64,000 nucleotides of DNA from contig NC_087083.1 of NCBI RefSeq assembly GCF_026151205.1, positions 10,227,460 through 10,291,459 on the forward strand, in the 5' to 3' direction. Source of the DNA: Bolinopsis microptera. Lineage: Eukaryota; Ctenophora; Tentaculata; Lobata; Bolinopsidae. A program made the position numbers and the translations under genes. Position 1 is the stretch's first letter. Every line of letters begins with the position of its first letter. The notes under the pieces are model-generated. The model saw only the letters and a list, made by a program, of their open reading frames with translations. It was not told the DNA's origin and searched no databases. This document shows positions 50,501 through 59,228 of this stretch, piece after piece.

Positions 50501-53500
50501 AGGTAATTTCGCCGATTTCGAAATTCTGCCTTTGAAAACGTTTCCTTGTGTTTAGTTAGGTATATCTGTCGATAACCGACTGAATATGGCACTTTTTACT
50601 CATTCAAGTTTGCATTAAATTCATATATAATGCCATTTAAATATCGTGGAAAGCAGAATATATTCGAAATCACGAATGAGCAAAATTCTCACCTTTCGCA
50701 CGTGCAAACTTTGAGCGGACGTTGCGTGCGCATACAATATTGAATCACTGTAAATTTTTGCATAGTGGTATTTAATATATGGTTTGATAAGCATGCAAAG
50801 TTTCAGAAGATTTCAAAAAGAACTTGGATCACAACGGGACTCCAAAGTTGATAAAAATCGTGAAAATCAAAATTTTTAGTGATTTTAGCTATTTTAAATC
50901 AGTTTGGGCGTGTCCCCACGTGTGCAACTTTTCGATTTTTAACTTTAAAACTAGCCTATAACACAATTTACACCTTTAAGAAGCAAAATTGAGCTCCACA
51001 ACCCAAGGGATGGCCCAACACCAGAGAATACTAATTCACAACATTTAGGTTTTTATAAAATTATTCTTCAAAAAAGCACTAACTTCAATAGCAAATATCT
51101 TTATGAAGGAGCAAGGTAGGAAACTATTCCGGTAGATTTTCGGAATGCTTGAACAATTATCTAAGGTAAAAATGTCCTCAGATTTTGAATAAAATTACTT
51201 CTTAATAGTGTAAAATCGATTTGAATAGTTGTTACTTTGTCAAAAGTCAAGTTTTAAAAACACTTAACTTGATGACGTCATCAAGTGATGATGATGAAGT
51301 TAAATTATTTTTCAATACAATGTAAACTAAAGCTTAAACGATTATCTTCAAAACCTGTGGTTCGAGATGACTGTATCGTTTATACTTTTGAATCTACGGA
51401 CACTTAAATGTAGGCTACAATTGACTGCAAAAAGCGTCTATACATACATATATATATAATATATATCTTCACGACAATCTGTTGTAAAACAGGGGTTCCA
51501 GAAAACCCACTTCCCGATACTCCTGAAACATGAAATTTTTTTTACAGTCGATTTGGACAAGGTCTAGACGCTCTGCAAAGTTTCATATCTCTAACTCAAT
51601 TTTAACGTGGTTTTTAAGGCACCTGAATATGGCGATTTTGGGTTTTTTACCTAATTTCGTATAACATGCTGGCGCGTATTTTGCGCAAATTTCTTAAAAA
51701 CCTCCACATAACTATTTCTTATTCCTGTCATCTTTAACATTGAATTAGAATGTTTTAAACTTAAATATGCCTGCTGAACTACTTTCGATGAGTCTTAATG
51801 CCTGGAAAACAATAAAGGGGATATACTAGTATAGGGGGTAAATAGTATTGTGAATATAAGGGCGACGGTAATGCTTGCCAGCATTGTGATGATTAACAAA
51901 TTTGTCAGATTATGTTAGATGGATGGTTTGCCAGAGAGTTCTAGACTGATTGATGACGCGACGGTAGGAAGCAAAATGTCACTTATCTGTGTCAATTGAA
52001 TTAGTACTTTACAGTAAAATCTCGAATGAACCATGATAAGAAGTCTTGTGGTCTTTTATCAAGTTCATTTTACGTGGTATCTATAAAACTGTAACTGATA
52101 AAAAGGAAGTCCATGTTCATTGTTCAGCCTTATAGAATGAAATGAAATAAAAGTTAGAACTTATTTGTGCAACCCCCCACCACGCTCACAGCTCTCTGCA
52201 GTTTAATTAATTGTATAAACTATGCATAAATACCTGAATATAATTCAAGTGTGTAATAAATAATAATATTTATTACACACTTCAACTTTAAAATACCCTA
52301 AAAATATACATCTAAGTTATCTGTCAGTCAAGCGAGATTCTACTCCACCATTCATTCGATCAGCAATATGTCTCAGCCACAACTAAGTGACCAGTAAACA
52401 TGAACAGTGTAAGTGACCAGTAAATATGAACAGTGTAAGTGACCAGTAAACATGAACAGTGTAAGTGACCAGTAAACATGACCAGTGAACATGAACAGTG
52501 TACGTGACTCCTGTACGTGACTTCTAGAACACGGACGTGACTTCTAAACGGATATTCACCACAATACGTGTGGAGAGAAATCTAATTATGTTGTGACCTA
52601 TTTTACACGCTCCATACGAACGCTAAATCGTCCCTTACCTTGCATTACACACATTCAGTAGCGTTCATACGGAATGTAACATGACAAATTAGCAATGTCC
52701 GATGGAAATGAATACATTTTCACATGATCTTACGATTTGACATAATATTCTATAAAAACCAATGAATATGATAGACCAAATTCAATGATGAGACAAATAT
52801 ACCATTAGATCGATTAAATATTACAGCTCGCATAAAAAGATAATATAACCTCAAGTGATCCGAATGTAATTAAGTAAGTACCCCCACAAGTAGCGTCTCA
52901 CACCAGGATGTAACACTAGCAGACCTCTTGAGTTCTTGTGAAACTAGATTAACTCAACATTAGAGGTCCCCTCTTAACACACACACACACACACGATTAC
53001 GTGTGTGTTCTAGAATAGTGTCACCTGGTCTTGTAGCAGGGTCACGTGGTGTGACGTCACGTGAGTCACGTGGTGTGACGTCAACATTAGAGGTCCCCTC
53101 TTAACACACACACGATTACGTGTGTGTTCTAGAACATCTTTACACTCTACACACGTTAGGTTACACCTAAAAATACTCAGGTGATGATCGTGTGTATTAC
53201 GTTATCAGGTGAGTATAGAGTAAGGGGTTTGTGGGATAATGTTCTCTTATTAATTAATTACGTTACATCTTTATTTTAATAACCGATCTTTCTCCTAATA
53301 TCAGATTTTGTAAATTTGTTAGATCAGTGGACGTTTATAACCAACTTATTGGAAATACTGATAAATAATATTAATACCTTGCAAAAACGTGAACTTCCTT
53401 AACTCATTAGGGACGACGAGTTTTAAAGTTTGCCGATTTTGATGCATAACACACTAGGTCACTTTACAGTAAAAATGAGATATCCAAAAAAGCTAATCTG

Positions 53501-56500
53501 TATCTCGTTTACTTTCAAAGATACAGCGATGGACAAAAACGTTAATACCTTGCAAAAACGTGAACTTCCTTAATCCTTAAACTCTTAACTTACCGTGCGT
53601 GGTTACAGCTAATAATATCATTAGAATACGTTACCTTATCAGGGACCTTAAAAACCTAAGTTAGGGTTTAAGTATACTCTTTAATAAATAACGTCAGATA
53701 TCTCTAAGGTAACGATAAACTAATTAAACTTAAAGCGGGTTTCTGACGTATGATATCTTTTGGTTAGCTGGTTGATACCGATTACCTAATGATCTATCCA
53801 ATACCACATACTGTCTACTGATAGTAAAATGTTGCACAATATGAAGAATACGTAAGTGAAGTGCATTGTGCAACGATAATATGAAGAATTTAGAAGCCTT
53901 GATTGTAAAGCCTTCCTTGAGAAGTTAGAAGTCTTAATCTTAAAGTCTTCTTGGTACAAAACCTACTGATTTACTTATTCTCCTTTTCTTAATTTTTGTC
54001 TCCTTTATTCACACGCTTGGCCAGAAAAGCAAGTACAGAATCGATATAATGTGAATAATTCCCAGACTGTCATGTATCATTATGTTGAATAATATGTAAG
54101 TAATAATTGTAATATTAACTCCAGTCTCCTTTTCAGAGAAGTCTCCCTCACTAGTCACGTGACTGACCAAGTTTCAACTATTGTGAGGTTTAACAAAGAG
54201 GAACACAGAGTTTAACAGGAACTGCTCAGAGTTGTGAGTAAGTGGGTATCCCTATAAATGCTAGCTATCTGCAACGCATTCCAATAACAAAACATTCCTG
54301 AACTGTTCTGTTCAGTACTATCTATTCATGTGTCTCATAGTTTAGTAAATAAAGTAAATTCCCACAGGGATCGGTTGGTTTATCACAAAGAAGCAGGTTA
54401 AACTTAACCGTGAGTACTGGGCTCAAGCTAGAATACTGGGCTCAAAGCCAGAATACTGGGCTCAAAGCAAGAATACTGGGCTCAAAGCCAGAATACTGGG
54501 CTCAAAACCAGAATACTGGGCTCAAAGCCAAAATATTATCCCAATATTATTACATCTGTTCGATAGATTGATTATTCGTATGTGATGTGGTTAAACCTAT
54601 CAAAAGGATATCACGTGACATTGTGATTGCTAGTTCAGTATTACACTAAAAGGCTTGTTAATAACCTGTTACCAGTACCATAGACTCAGTGTGATATATT
54701 AATTAATTAATTAATTAATCGCTCATCGCACATGATTTTGTAAGAGTCTTGTAAACTTTAAGCTCATTGCGCGGCGCTACCACAGGCTCATGTACATATT
54801 GTGATCTTTAATCAAGTTTAAATGTCACATGAAAGAGATATTTCATCAGGTGAGCAGGGTTTTAGCCAGAACTAATGTAAGATAACGTATGTAATATGAT
54901 TTATATAATATAATTTATATAATATAAGGAGCGATCTAAGGTAACATATTTTATAATTTATGTAATATAATTTGTATAATAAAAAAAGTGATCTAAGGTA
55001 AAACAATTTATATGATATAATTTATAAAAACAAGGGAACGTACATGTTGATAATGTAACTCTCCGTGTACTGTGTGTAATATTATATTCACCGTAGCGTA
55101 ATAATTATGTTTATAATAATATGTAATGTTATTACACCGAAATATGCCACATATTCACAGGACGTGGTATTAGGAATCAAGGAAGCTGTGGCCCACACTG
55201 TGTCCCACACTTTAACTGAGGAGAATGTTTTCAACTTGCTACACACGCTGCACACGTTACAGAGACTTGCTACACACGCTGCACACGTTACAGAGACTTG
55301 CTACACACGCTGCACACGTTACAGAGACTTGCTACACAAGCTGCACACGTTACAGAGACTTGCTACACACGCTGCACACGTTACAGAGACTTGCTACACA
55401 CGCTGCACACGTTACAGAGACTTGCTACACACGCTGCACACGTTACAGAGACTTGCTACACACGCTGCACACGTTACAGAGACTTGCTACACACGCTGCA
55501 CACGTTACAGAGACTTGCTACACACGCTGCACACCTTACAGAGACTTGCTACACACGCTGCACACGTTACAGAGACTTGCTACACACGCTGCACACGTTA
55601 CAGAGACTTGCTACACACGCTGCACACGTTACAGAGACTTGCTACACACGCTGCACACGTTACAGAGACTTGCTACACACGCTGCACACGTTACAGAGAC
55701 TTGCTACACACGCTGCACACGTTACAGAGACTTGCTACACACGCTGCACACCTTACAGAGACTTGCTACACACGCTGCACACCTTACAGAGACGAAGCAA
55801 TTTGTGTTACTGAAGGAAGTTGGAACAAGCTCTATTTCTAAAGAGGAACTGGGAACCCTGGTGACCTGGTGTGGGATATATGTATATGGAGATTGGAGGG
55901 GGTTATCTGACGTAGATCAGAGTTAGTTGCGACCTAGTAGCAGTAGTAGTGTACGCTACACAGGTCACGTGACTCGCTACAAACAGTTTTACAGCGATTT
56001 ACACGTACGGAGAGGACAGGGTCTGTTTTATAATACGAACTAATGACTTGCTATATTATTGAACCATCTGTTGAACTACACAGACTATACTATTTGTTAT
56101 CTGACTACACGTTAGTGGTTAACTATCCCAACTGTTTCACTGTTTCACTATTTCACACTGTTTTACTGCTAGGAAGCACTTTTCCGGTTTCCAGCGCTAT
56201 AATACTGTTTTTGTGTAACCAAAATTTGGCGCTGAGCCAGGAAATGTAAGAGGTTCTCGACCAACCCAATTACTTAATTACTTAATTAACAACCCAATTA
56301 CTTAACCAACACACACTCTTCAGACCCAACGAACAATCAACACTATTAACAGCTCCACAAATTTGGAAAGTTTACTACAGAACATAAATTACTTTTAGCT
56401 ACTGTAATATTGCAAATTATAGCACGTGTTAGTTATAACAGCTCGTACTTTTATCATTACTAAGTACTATCTCTGTAAAGGGGTACGTACTGTTCGCTAA

Positions 56501-59228
56501 GAAGTTATATAAATTAATATATATAACAGCTCGCATCATTACTAAGTACTACATTTTAGATAGCGCTTCTTTATCGCGCCCATTAACGTAACCAGCACGG
56601 GACTTAATAATATGGGGTTTTCAGAGCCTCGTATTATTAAAGCAAGCTTCTAAATTCGGGATAGCCTGTGGCAGACAACGCCCGATTCTAATGCTTCTAC
56701 AGACCTACACAAGTGCAAGTAAGTAGGTAAATATTTCATGTTAGGCATGTGGGCTGTGGCACCCATTACGGTAACCATCCATTTTTTAGAGCCTCCTAAA
56801 ATAGTCTAAACGATGGTCAGTATAACATTTAACTACCACTTCGGAGTTCGGACTATGTTAAGGTTCAATATAGGCTGATCAAAAAACCATTACACAATAT
56901 ATTGATATGTATATTAGAATGTGACATTTTAACTAGGTTATAAGGTGAATTAAACAACCATGTTTAAATATATTATATTATAATATTGCATATTAAGTTT
57001 AACAGTGGGCGACATGATGGTTCTAGTTAGGCTATATATATGAGTCTAGCTAGGTTATACAGTTCTAGCTCGCTTATAAAATGAACCCAGAATGACAGGA
57101 ATGTTAGATAACATTACAAATATGCCACTTTAGTCTGTTTATGACACAAACGAATTAGACACTATGAATTAGATACGTGCTGTCTTTATCTGGGATACAA
57201 GTAGGCAGAGTAAAGATTCAGGTGATTTTCAGGTGATTTTCAAATAGATTTAATAGATCAAGTCAGCAGCTGGTCAACCGACTCAGTTGACAGCTGTGGT
57301 ATTTAGAGTTTGTGGGTTGGTATTTAGAGTTTGTGGGTGGCCAGTGAGGCCACTCATTTTGAAATCAGTAACATTAGTGAAATTTACCTCTTCTGGTACG
57401 ATGACGAAGCTCTCTGGTTCCCTTGTAACCTTGACTTCTGTCTCAACCGATGCTTCTACTTCAGGCTCTGTACAAATAGGTCAGTCAATACTCAATACTG
57501 AGAATAGCAGTATTTTCTACAGAAATGAAGCTTGAAAACTTACCCAAAACAGCCAAAGGTAATTACAACTTACAATTATGCGATTCTAAGAAGATTCGGA
57601 GCATTCATGTTTAACATAAATTTCGAACATATTTTTATAAAATATCTCACCTTGGAGGGTTACCTCAGGTTCAACCTCCTCCTCCTCCTCCTCCTCAGAT
57701 TCTTCAGACTCGTACTCTCCTTCAGATGACTCCTCACCGGACTCGTACTCGCCTTCAGATGACTCCTCAACAGCTGTTGGCTCCTCTACAGCTGCAGGTA
57801 CCTCTACAGCTGCGGCAGCTTCAACTGGAGCCTAGAAAGAAGGATTATCAATATTATGTGATCATCAAGTCAAAGGCGAGTCAAAGGCGAGTTCGAAGAT
57901 TTCGAATTGAAAATAAGAAATAGAGACCGAAACATTTCAAATTTGTGATTATGATATTATTAGTAAAATATATTGGATAAAAAGATAAAGCGGACAAAAC
58001 AGTACCGGAGGTGCTGGTGTAAGATCGATTGTCTCCTGCTCTACAGGAAGAACAACAGGAACAATCCTGACTGGTTCAGGTGTTTTGGGCACTTCCGGGT
58101 AGAGTCGGGGTGCAGTAGGCTCACACAGTGAGTCCCTGGGAGAGATAGAGGGGTGAGTGTGTCTTACTTGACAGAAACATATTGTGCTCATTTGGTTATA
58201 ACTCCACACCCCATCATATTATTGTATCAAAATATGCAATATAACATTGGTCCCGCTTGAGACCTCATACCTCAGTATATAATACGAATACAAACGATTG
58301 TAAATTATGCATTTGTAGACCAGGACCCCTCCCAATCTCACCTGAAACCAGCAATGTTCTTGTTACTATCACTCTTCCTCATAACCGGATCCTTGTTAGA
58401 GTTGATCTCAGCAAACTTCGCCTCCGTCAGCACATCCTTAATCCTCCCGTTACCTGGAGCTGCTGCTGCTGCTGGACACTCCTCGTCTACCTCAGGTGCT
58501 GGGAACAGAGTGTGTTAGTGGGGTGGCGATGACATGGTTGGTGGGGTGGCGATGACACAGTTGGTGATGAGTGGGTGTTAAGTCACAGTATAGATCATTG
58601 GCGTATGAAGAGCACAGCCATGGCCTTGGTAAATGAAAATTGACTACTGTCTTGAATTGACGTGTATTTAATATTTATGCAACATTTATTTATAGATAAA
58701 ACAGAAAATTTAAGATTTGATTAAAGAGAGGGTTTGTGACGAACGTACAGGGGTCTGAGAGAAGGGGCTGTGTGTCGCTGGAGGGCACGGGCTTCATGTC
58801 TGGTTCATACTCTGTGAACTGCTCCCTGATAACCTGGAATAATCAATATTATGATCATACTATCACCTGGCTGTTCAATGAACACATTATATGCAACCAG
58901 GGTTTGGCCAGCATGGATATTGAGTACAATTAAACTTTTAACAAAGCAGCAAGATTTACCTTTTCTTGTTCAGGAGCAGGGGGCTCAGCTCTTCCTTGCC
59001 CATTCATGGGTGGTAAAAGAGGATCAGAATCCTTCAGTCCCTGTTGAGTGACAGTTAATATTAGTTTGTTAGTTCTTTTGTTGGATTCAGTTAATAAATC
59101 AACGATAATCAAACCTTGTATTGTTAGCTCTAAATACTTAAATAATAGGGTGAATTTATCAACAGCTAATCAGGTAAATATGAAATACTTACATCTCGGG
59201 GCTGGAAGCAACATAGACACAATTCCAT
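29488..59228 (-). CDS. Large Glu/Pro/Val-rich decapeptide-repeat protein (15 exons)
   Basis: Fifteen exons listed separately join to 3921 bases, an exact multiple of three, predicting about 1306 residues. Every junction is GT-AG and phases match along the chain. The N-terminus MELCLCCFQ has three Cys in seven residues, a plausible palmitoylation site. DSDPLL and DTQPLL follow, both fitting the acidic di-leucine sorting motif [DE]xxxL[LI]. No signal peptide, membrane helix or folded domain is evident. Most of the rest is low-complexity acidic sequence. Exon 12 holds about 34 decapeptides of the type EPVVEEVAIK and exon 8 about five of the type EPVVEPEVVL. I know no homologue. The composition recalls PEVK-type elastic or spacer segments, but that is resemblance only. 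A membrane-tethered extended spacer is a guess. Missed exons, above all in the 18.6-kb intron 7, are possible. Confidence 0.75.
29719..29777 (-). CDS. Repeat-protein exon 14
   Basis: Acceptor TTATTTTCAG and donor GAG|GTAAGC are both strong. In phase 1 it reads SESLLIEDKENSPINIVSE; the other two frames are closed by stops. Confidence 0.7.
30229..30276. repeat. 22-bp-arm perfect hairpin in intron 13
   Basis: CTACCTTACTCGGGAATATTAT-type arms at 30229-30250 and 30255-30276 are exact reverse complements around a GACT loop. Confidence 0.9.
31234..31950 (-). CDS. Repeat-protein exon 13
   Basis: 717 bases, phase 1 to phase 1. Acceptor TTAACCGGCAG, donor AAGG|GTTCGG. It encodes about 239 acidic residues rich in Glu, Pro, Val, Ala and Ile without an exact repeat, ending YPGKLVK. 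Reading through the donor meets a stop after eight codons, so either this is a second possible C-terminus or the donor is used; the phase match to exon 14 favours use. Confidence 0.8.
32134..33510 (-). CDS. Repeat-protein exon 12, ~34 decapeptide repeats
   Basis: 1377 bases in phase 1 at both ends. Acceptor TTGTTTACAG, donor AAAGAAG|GTTCGT. About 34 tandem 30-bp units encode variants of EPVVEEVAI(K/E). Because the unit is a multiple of three, long shadow ORFs appear in other frames and on the other strand. The repeat sits in the upstream two-thirds. The tail has unique sequence containing LERVMKIAEKYNLTESPPK. Confidence 0.85.
34380..34545. repeat. 45-48-bp CACGTG array in intron 11, three copies
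   Basis: Units contain GGTGTGTGCAAGACACGTGG, CACTCCATATAA and CATGTCACGTG. The array abuts the 3' end of exon 11; the plus-strand ORFs across it are by-products. Confidence 0.88.
34555..34797 (-). CDS. Repeat-protein exon 11
   Basis: Acceptor CCAAGTTGCAG, donor CAGG|GTACGG, 243 bases, phase 1-1. It begins DQYYFYDDDDEG and continues with a helix-like segment DELDAALAKIQDAL, then Ser/Thr-rich sequence. An open phase-1 segment just upstream (34821-34889, basic: KLVKKKEIIKPG) might be a further exon separated by only 23 bases; I left it out because of the tiny intron and weak donor. Confidence 0.7.
35130..35333 (-). CDS. Repeat-protein exon 10
   Basis: Acceptor TTAAACCCACAG, donor ACTAAAG|GTTCGG, 204 bases, phase 1-1. 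It encodes EEEIAAPEEPEELP followed by Ser/Thr-rich TISSEQTISVDTQQTIS. It is open throughout; read-through past the donor meets a stop soon after. Confidence 0.75.
35729..35786 (-). CDS. Repeat-protein exon 9
   Basis: Acceptor GTTGTTTTGCAG, donor CCAG|GTAATG, 58 bases, phase 0 to 1. It encodes DESMSIISRSEVEHLNSVP. Confidence 0.75.
36204..37031. repeat. 26-bp minisatellite in intron 9, ~32 copies
   Basis: Units of AATAAGAGCCTGGATA followed by (T/G/A)(G/A)AACCTCAG. One unit at about 36901 lacks nine bases. Several subtypes are interspersed. Confidence 0.95.
37032..38305. other. Remainder of intron 9
   Basis: AT-rich. CAGTGTTTA and TAAACACTG-type segments with flanking GATAAACTTATACTCAGCA recur inverted at about 37194-37218 and 37428-37455. 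No exon was found. Confidence 0.5.
38306..38794 (-). CDS. Repeat-protein exon 8, second decapeptide array
   Basis: Acceptor CATATTTTCCAG, donor TTTGTG|GTGAGT, 489 bases, phase 0-0. It opens TVSIPAESFVYKEPEVEG, echoing exon 7's REPESFVIVPEE. About five tandem 30-bp units then encode EPVVEPEVVL variants, followed by EEPVVEEVDPVAEVP. The repeat register matches exon 12. Confidence 0.83.
40805..41066. repeat. 23/26-bp array of TATCACGTGATA, ten copies
   Basis: Each unit has the 12-bp palindrome TATCACGTGATA followed by TAATTCAACC(G/A) or TATTAATTCAACC(G/A). The two lengths are mixed. One copy reads CACATG. Confidence 0.93.
41101..41153. repeat. 15-bp-arm hairpin
   Basis: TTGGCGGCCAAATTC at 41101-41115 is inverted as GAATTTGGCCGCCAA at 41139-41153, with a 23-base loop. 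It is probably the edge of an unidentified dispersed element extending right. Confidence 0.8.
43357..43801. repeat. 21-bp array of ATCACGTGA, ~21 copies
   Basis: Unit GTGACCGATCACGTGAGTATA with few variants. It is a multiple of three without stops on either strand, so both strands show spurious 165-169-codon ORFs of a heptapeptide repeat. Confidence 0.95.
44635..44825. repeat. 13-bp array of ATACGTCATAATG
   Basis: About a dozen partly degenerate units containing TACGTCA, a CRE-like half site. Confidence 0.85.
45310..45365. repeat. TTAACCTGATAACGTTAACA duplicated
   Basis: Two direct copies separated by a few bases in intron 7. Confidence 0.7.
46049..46424 (-). other. Overlapping minus-strand ORFs inside the TIR element
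   Basis: Three short frames (63-86 codons) overlap near the left end. One reads FAICYDCYYQPYLFQLW, which is protein-like. They could be remains of an element-encoded protein broken by frameshifts. No known motif is visible. Confidence 0.25.
46676..48715. repeat. 2-kb polypurine GAGGAGGAC minisatellite
   Basis: An almost uninterrupted run of purines on the plus strand, built from GAGGAGGAC, GAGGACTGAGGA and GAAGGAGGA variants. Sparse C and T follow the pattern GGACTGAGG. Strand asymmetry is extreme. ORFs across it are artefacts. Confidence 0.95.
49293..50110. other. Intron 7 segment, nothing recognised
   Basis: AT-rich; ORFs at 49526-49753 and 49893-50075 have no supporting features. Confidence 0.45.
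50111..50439. mobile_element. Foldback element with 142-bp arms
   Basis: 50111-50252 and 50298-50439 are reverse complements with essentially one mismatch (near 50248), separated by 45 bases. A transcript through intron 7 would form a very long near-perfect hairpin. No target duplication is clear. Confidence 0.93.
50440..52384. other. Intron 7 segment, no feature beyond low-complexity
   Basis: No coding exon or array was recognised. An inverted ATTTATTACACAC/GTGTGTAATAAAT pair lies near 52250-52285. Confidence 0.45.
52385..52500. repeat. 26-bp array, about four copies
   Basis: AGTGACCAGTAAACATGAAC plus AGTGTA units, the last one partial. Confidence 0.88.
52960..53135. repeat. 50-bp duplication enclosing CACGTG/TGACGTCA repeats
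   Basis: AACATTAGAGGTCCCCTCTT plus (AC)n plus GATTACGTGTGTGTTCTAGAA occurs at about 52956-53015 and 53083-53134, differing in the length of the CA run. Between them are two copies of GTCACGTGGTGTGACGTCA. Confidence 0.88.
53366..53575. repeat. Direct repeat of TTAATACCTTGCAAAAACGT, 167 bp apart
   Basis: A segment of about 38 bp ending GAACTTCCTTAA is repeated at about 53369-53403 and 53539-53572. Confidence 0.8.
54410..54535. repeat. 20-bp array GAATACTGGGCTCAAAGCCA, six copies
   Basis: Nearly identical units with small variation in the last five bases. Confidence 0.9.
55154..55926 (+). CDS. Possible plus-strand exon interrupted by the 31-bp array
   Basis: An acceptor-like CATATTCACAG precedes GACGTGGTATTAGG. 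Before the array the frame reads VVLGIKEAVAHTVSHTLTEE, and after it one frame reads FVLLKEVGTSSISKEELG and ends VDQS. Both flanks are more protein-like than average, so a short coding exon with an expanded minisatellite is possible. It lies antisense to intron 7. Evidence is thin: no family is recognised and the array keeps every frame open by itself. Confidence 0.22.
55236..55793. repeat. 31-bp minisatellite, exactly 18 copies
   Basis: Unit TTGCTACACACGCTGCACAC plus GTTACAGAGAC. Since 31 is not a multiple of three and the unit lacks stops in all plus frames, all three plus frames stay open and converge on one 31-residue repeat. Confidence 0.95.
55927..57286. other. Intron 7 segment, no supported gene
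   Basis: AT-rich; no splice-bounded exon found. GGTATTTAGAGTTTGTGGGT is duplicated in tandem at about 57298-57340. Confidence 0.5.
57388..57467 (-). CDS. Repeat-protein exon 7
   Basis: Acceptor CTATTTGTACAG, donor GAAGAG|GTAAAT, 80 bases, phase 1 to 0. It encodes EPEVEASVETEVKVTREP and ESFVIVPEE. Confidence 0.8.
57651..57831 (-). CDS. Repeat-protein exon 6
   Basis: Acceptor CCTTCTTTCTAG, donor CCAAG|GTGAGA, 181 bases, phase 0 to 1. It is Ala/Val/Glu-rich, then has two copies of EESSEGEYES followed by a run of six Glu. Confidence 0.82.
58006..58135 (-). CDS. Repeat-protein exon 5
   Basis: Acceptor CTATCTCTCCCAG, donor CTCCG|GTACTG, 130 bases, phase 2 to 0. It encodes RDSLCEPTAPRLYPEVPKTP and PVRIVPVVLPVEQETIDL. 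Confidence 0.82.
58342..58498 (-). CDS. Repeat-protein exon 4
   Basis: Acceptor CTCTGTTCCCAG, donor TTTCAG|GTGAGA, 157 bases, phase 1 to 2. It is the least repetitive exon: after a five-Ala run it reads RIKDVLTEAKFAEIN and KDPVMRKSDSNKNIAGF, possibly the one conserved element of the protein and the best query for homologues. Confidence 0.83.
58749..58833 (-). CDS. Repeat-protein exon 3
   Basis: Acceptor TTATTCCAG (chosen over an AG eight bases inside, which would break the phase), donor CCCCT|GTACGT, 85 bases, phase 0 to 1. It encodes VIREQFTEYEPDMKPV and SSDTQPLLSDP; DTQPLL fits an acidic di-leucine motif. Confidence 0.78.
58960..59040 (-). CDS. Repeat-protein exon 2
   Basis: Acceptor GTCACTCAACAG, donor GAAAAG|GTAAAT, 81 bases, phase 0-0. 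It encodes GLKDSDPLLPPMNGQG then a Pro/Glu-rich tail; DSDPLL is the first di-leucine motif. Confidence 0.8.
59193..59228 (-). CDS. Repeat-protein exon 1 (start)
   Basis: ATG followed by twelve codons in all (MELCLCCFQPRD) and donor GAT|GTAAGT. TACTAAC, a perfect branch-site consensus, lies about 35 bases before the ATG and an AG seven bases before it, implying a leader spliced on in cis or trans. Confidence 0.72.

Larger units (their letters stand above)
38795..57387 (-). other. Intron 7 (about 18.6 kb), minisatellite- and transposon-packed
   Basis: If no exon was missed, this is one intron. It contains unrelated tandem arrays near 40.8, 43.4, 44.7, 46.7-48.7, 52.4, 54.4 and 55.2 kb, a 3.3-kb TIR element, a foldback, and local duplications at 53 kb. 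Between them I saw no splice-bounded minus-strand exon with the gene's composition. Confidence 0.55.
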
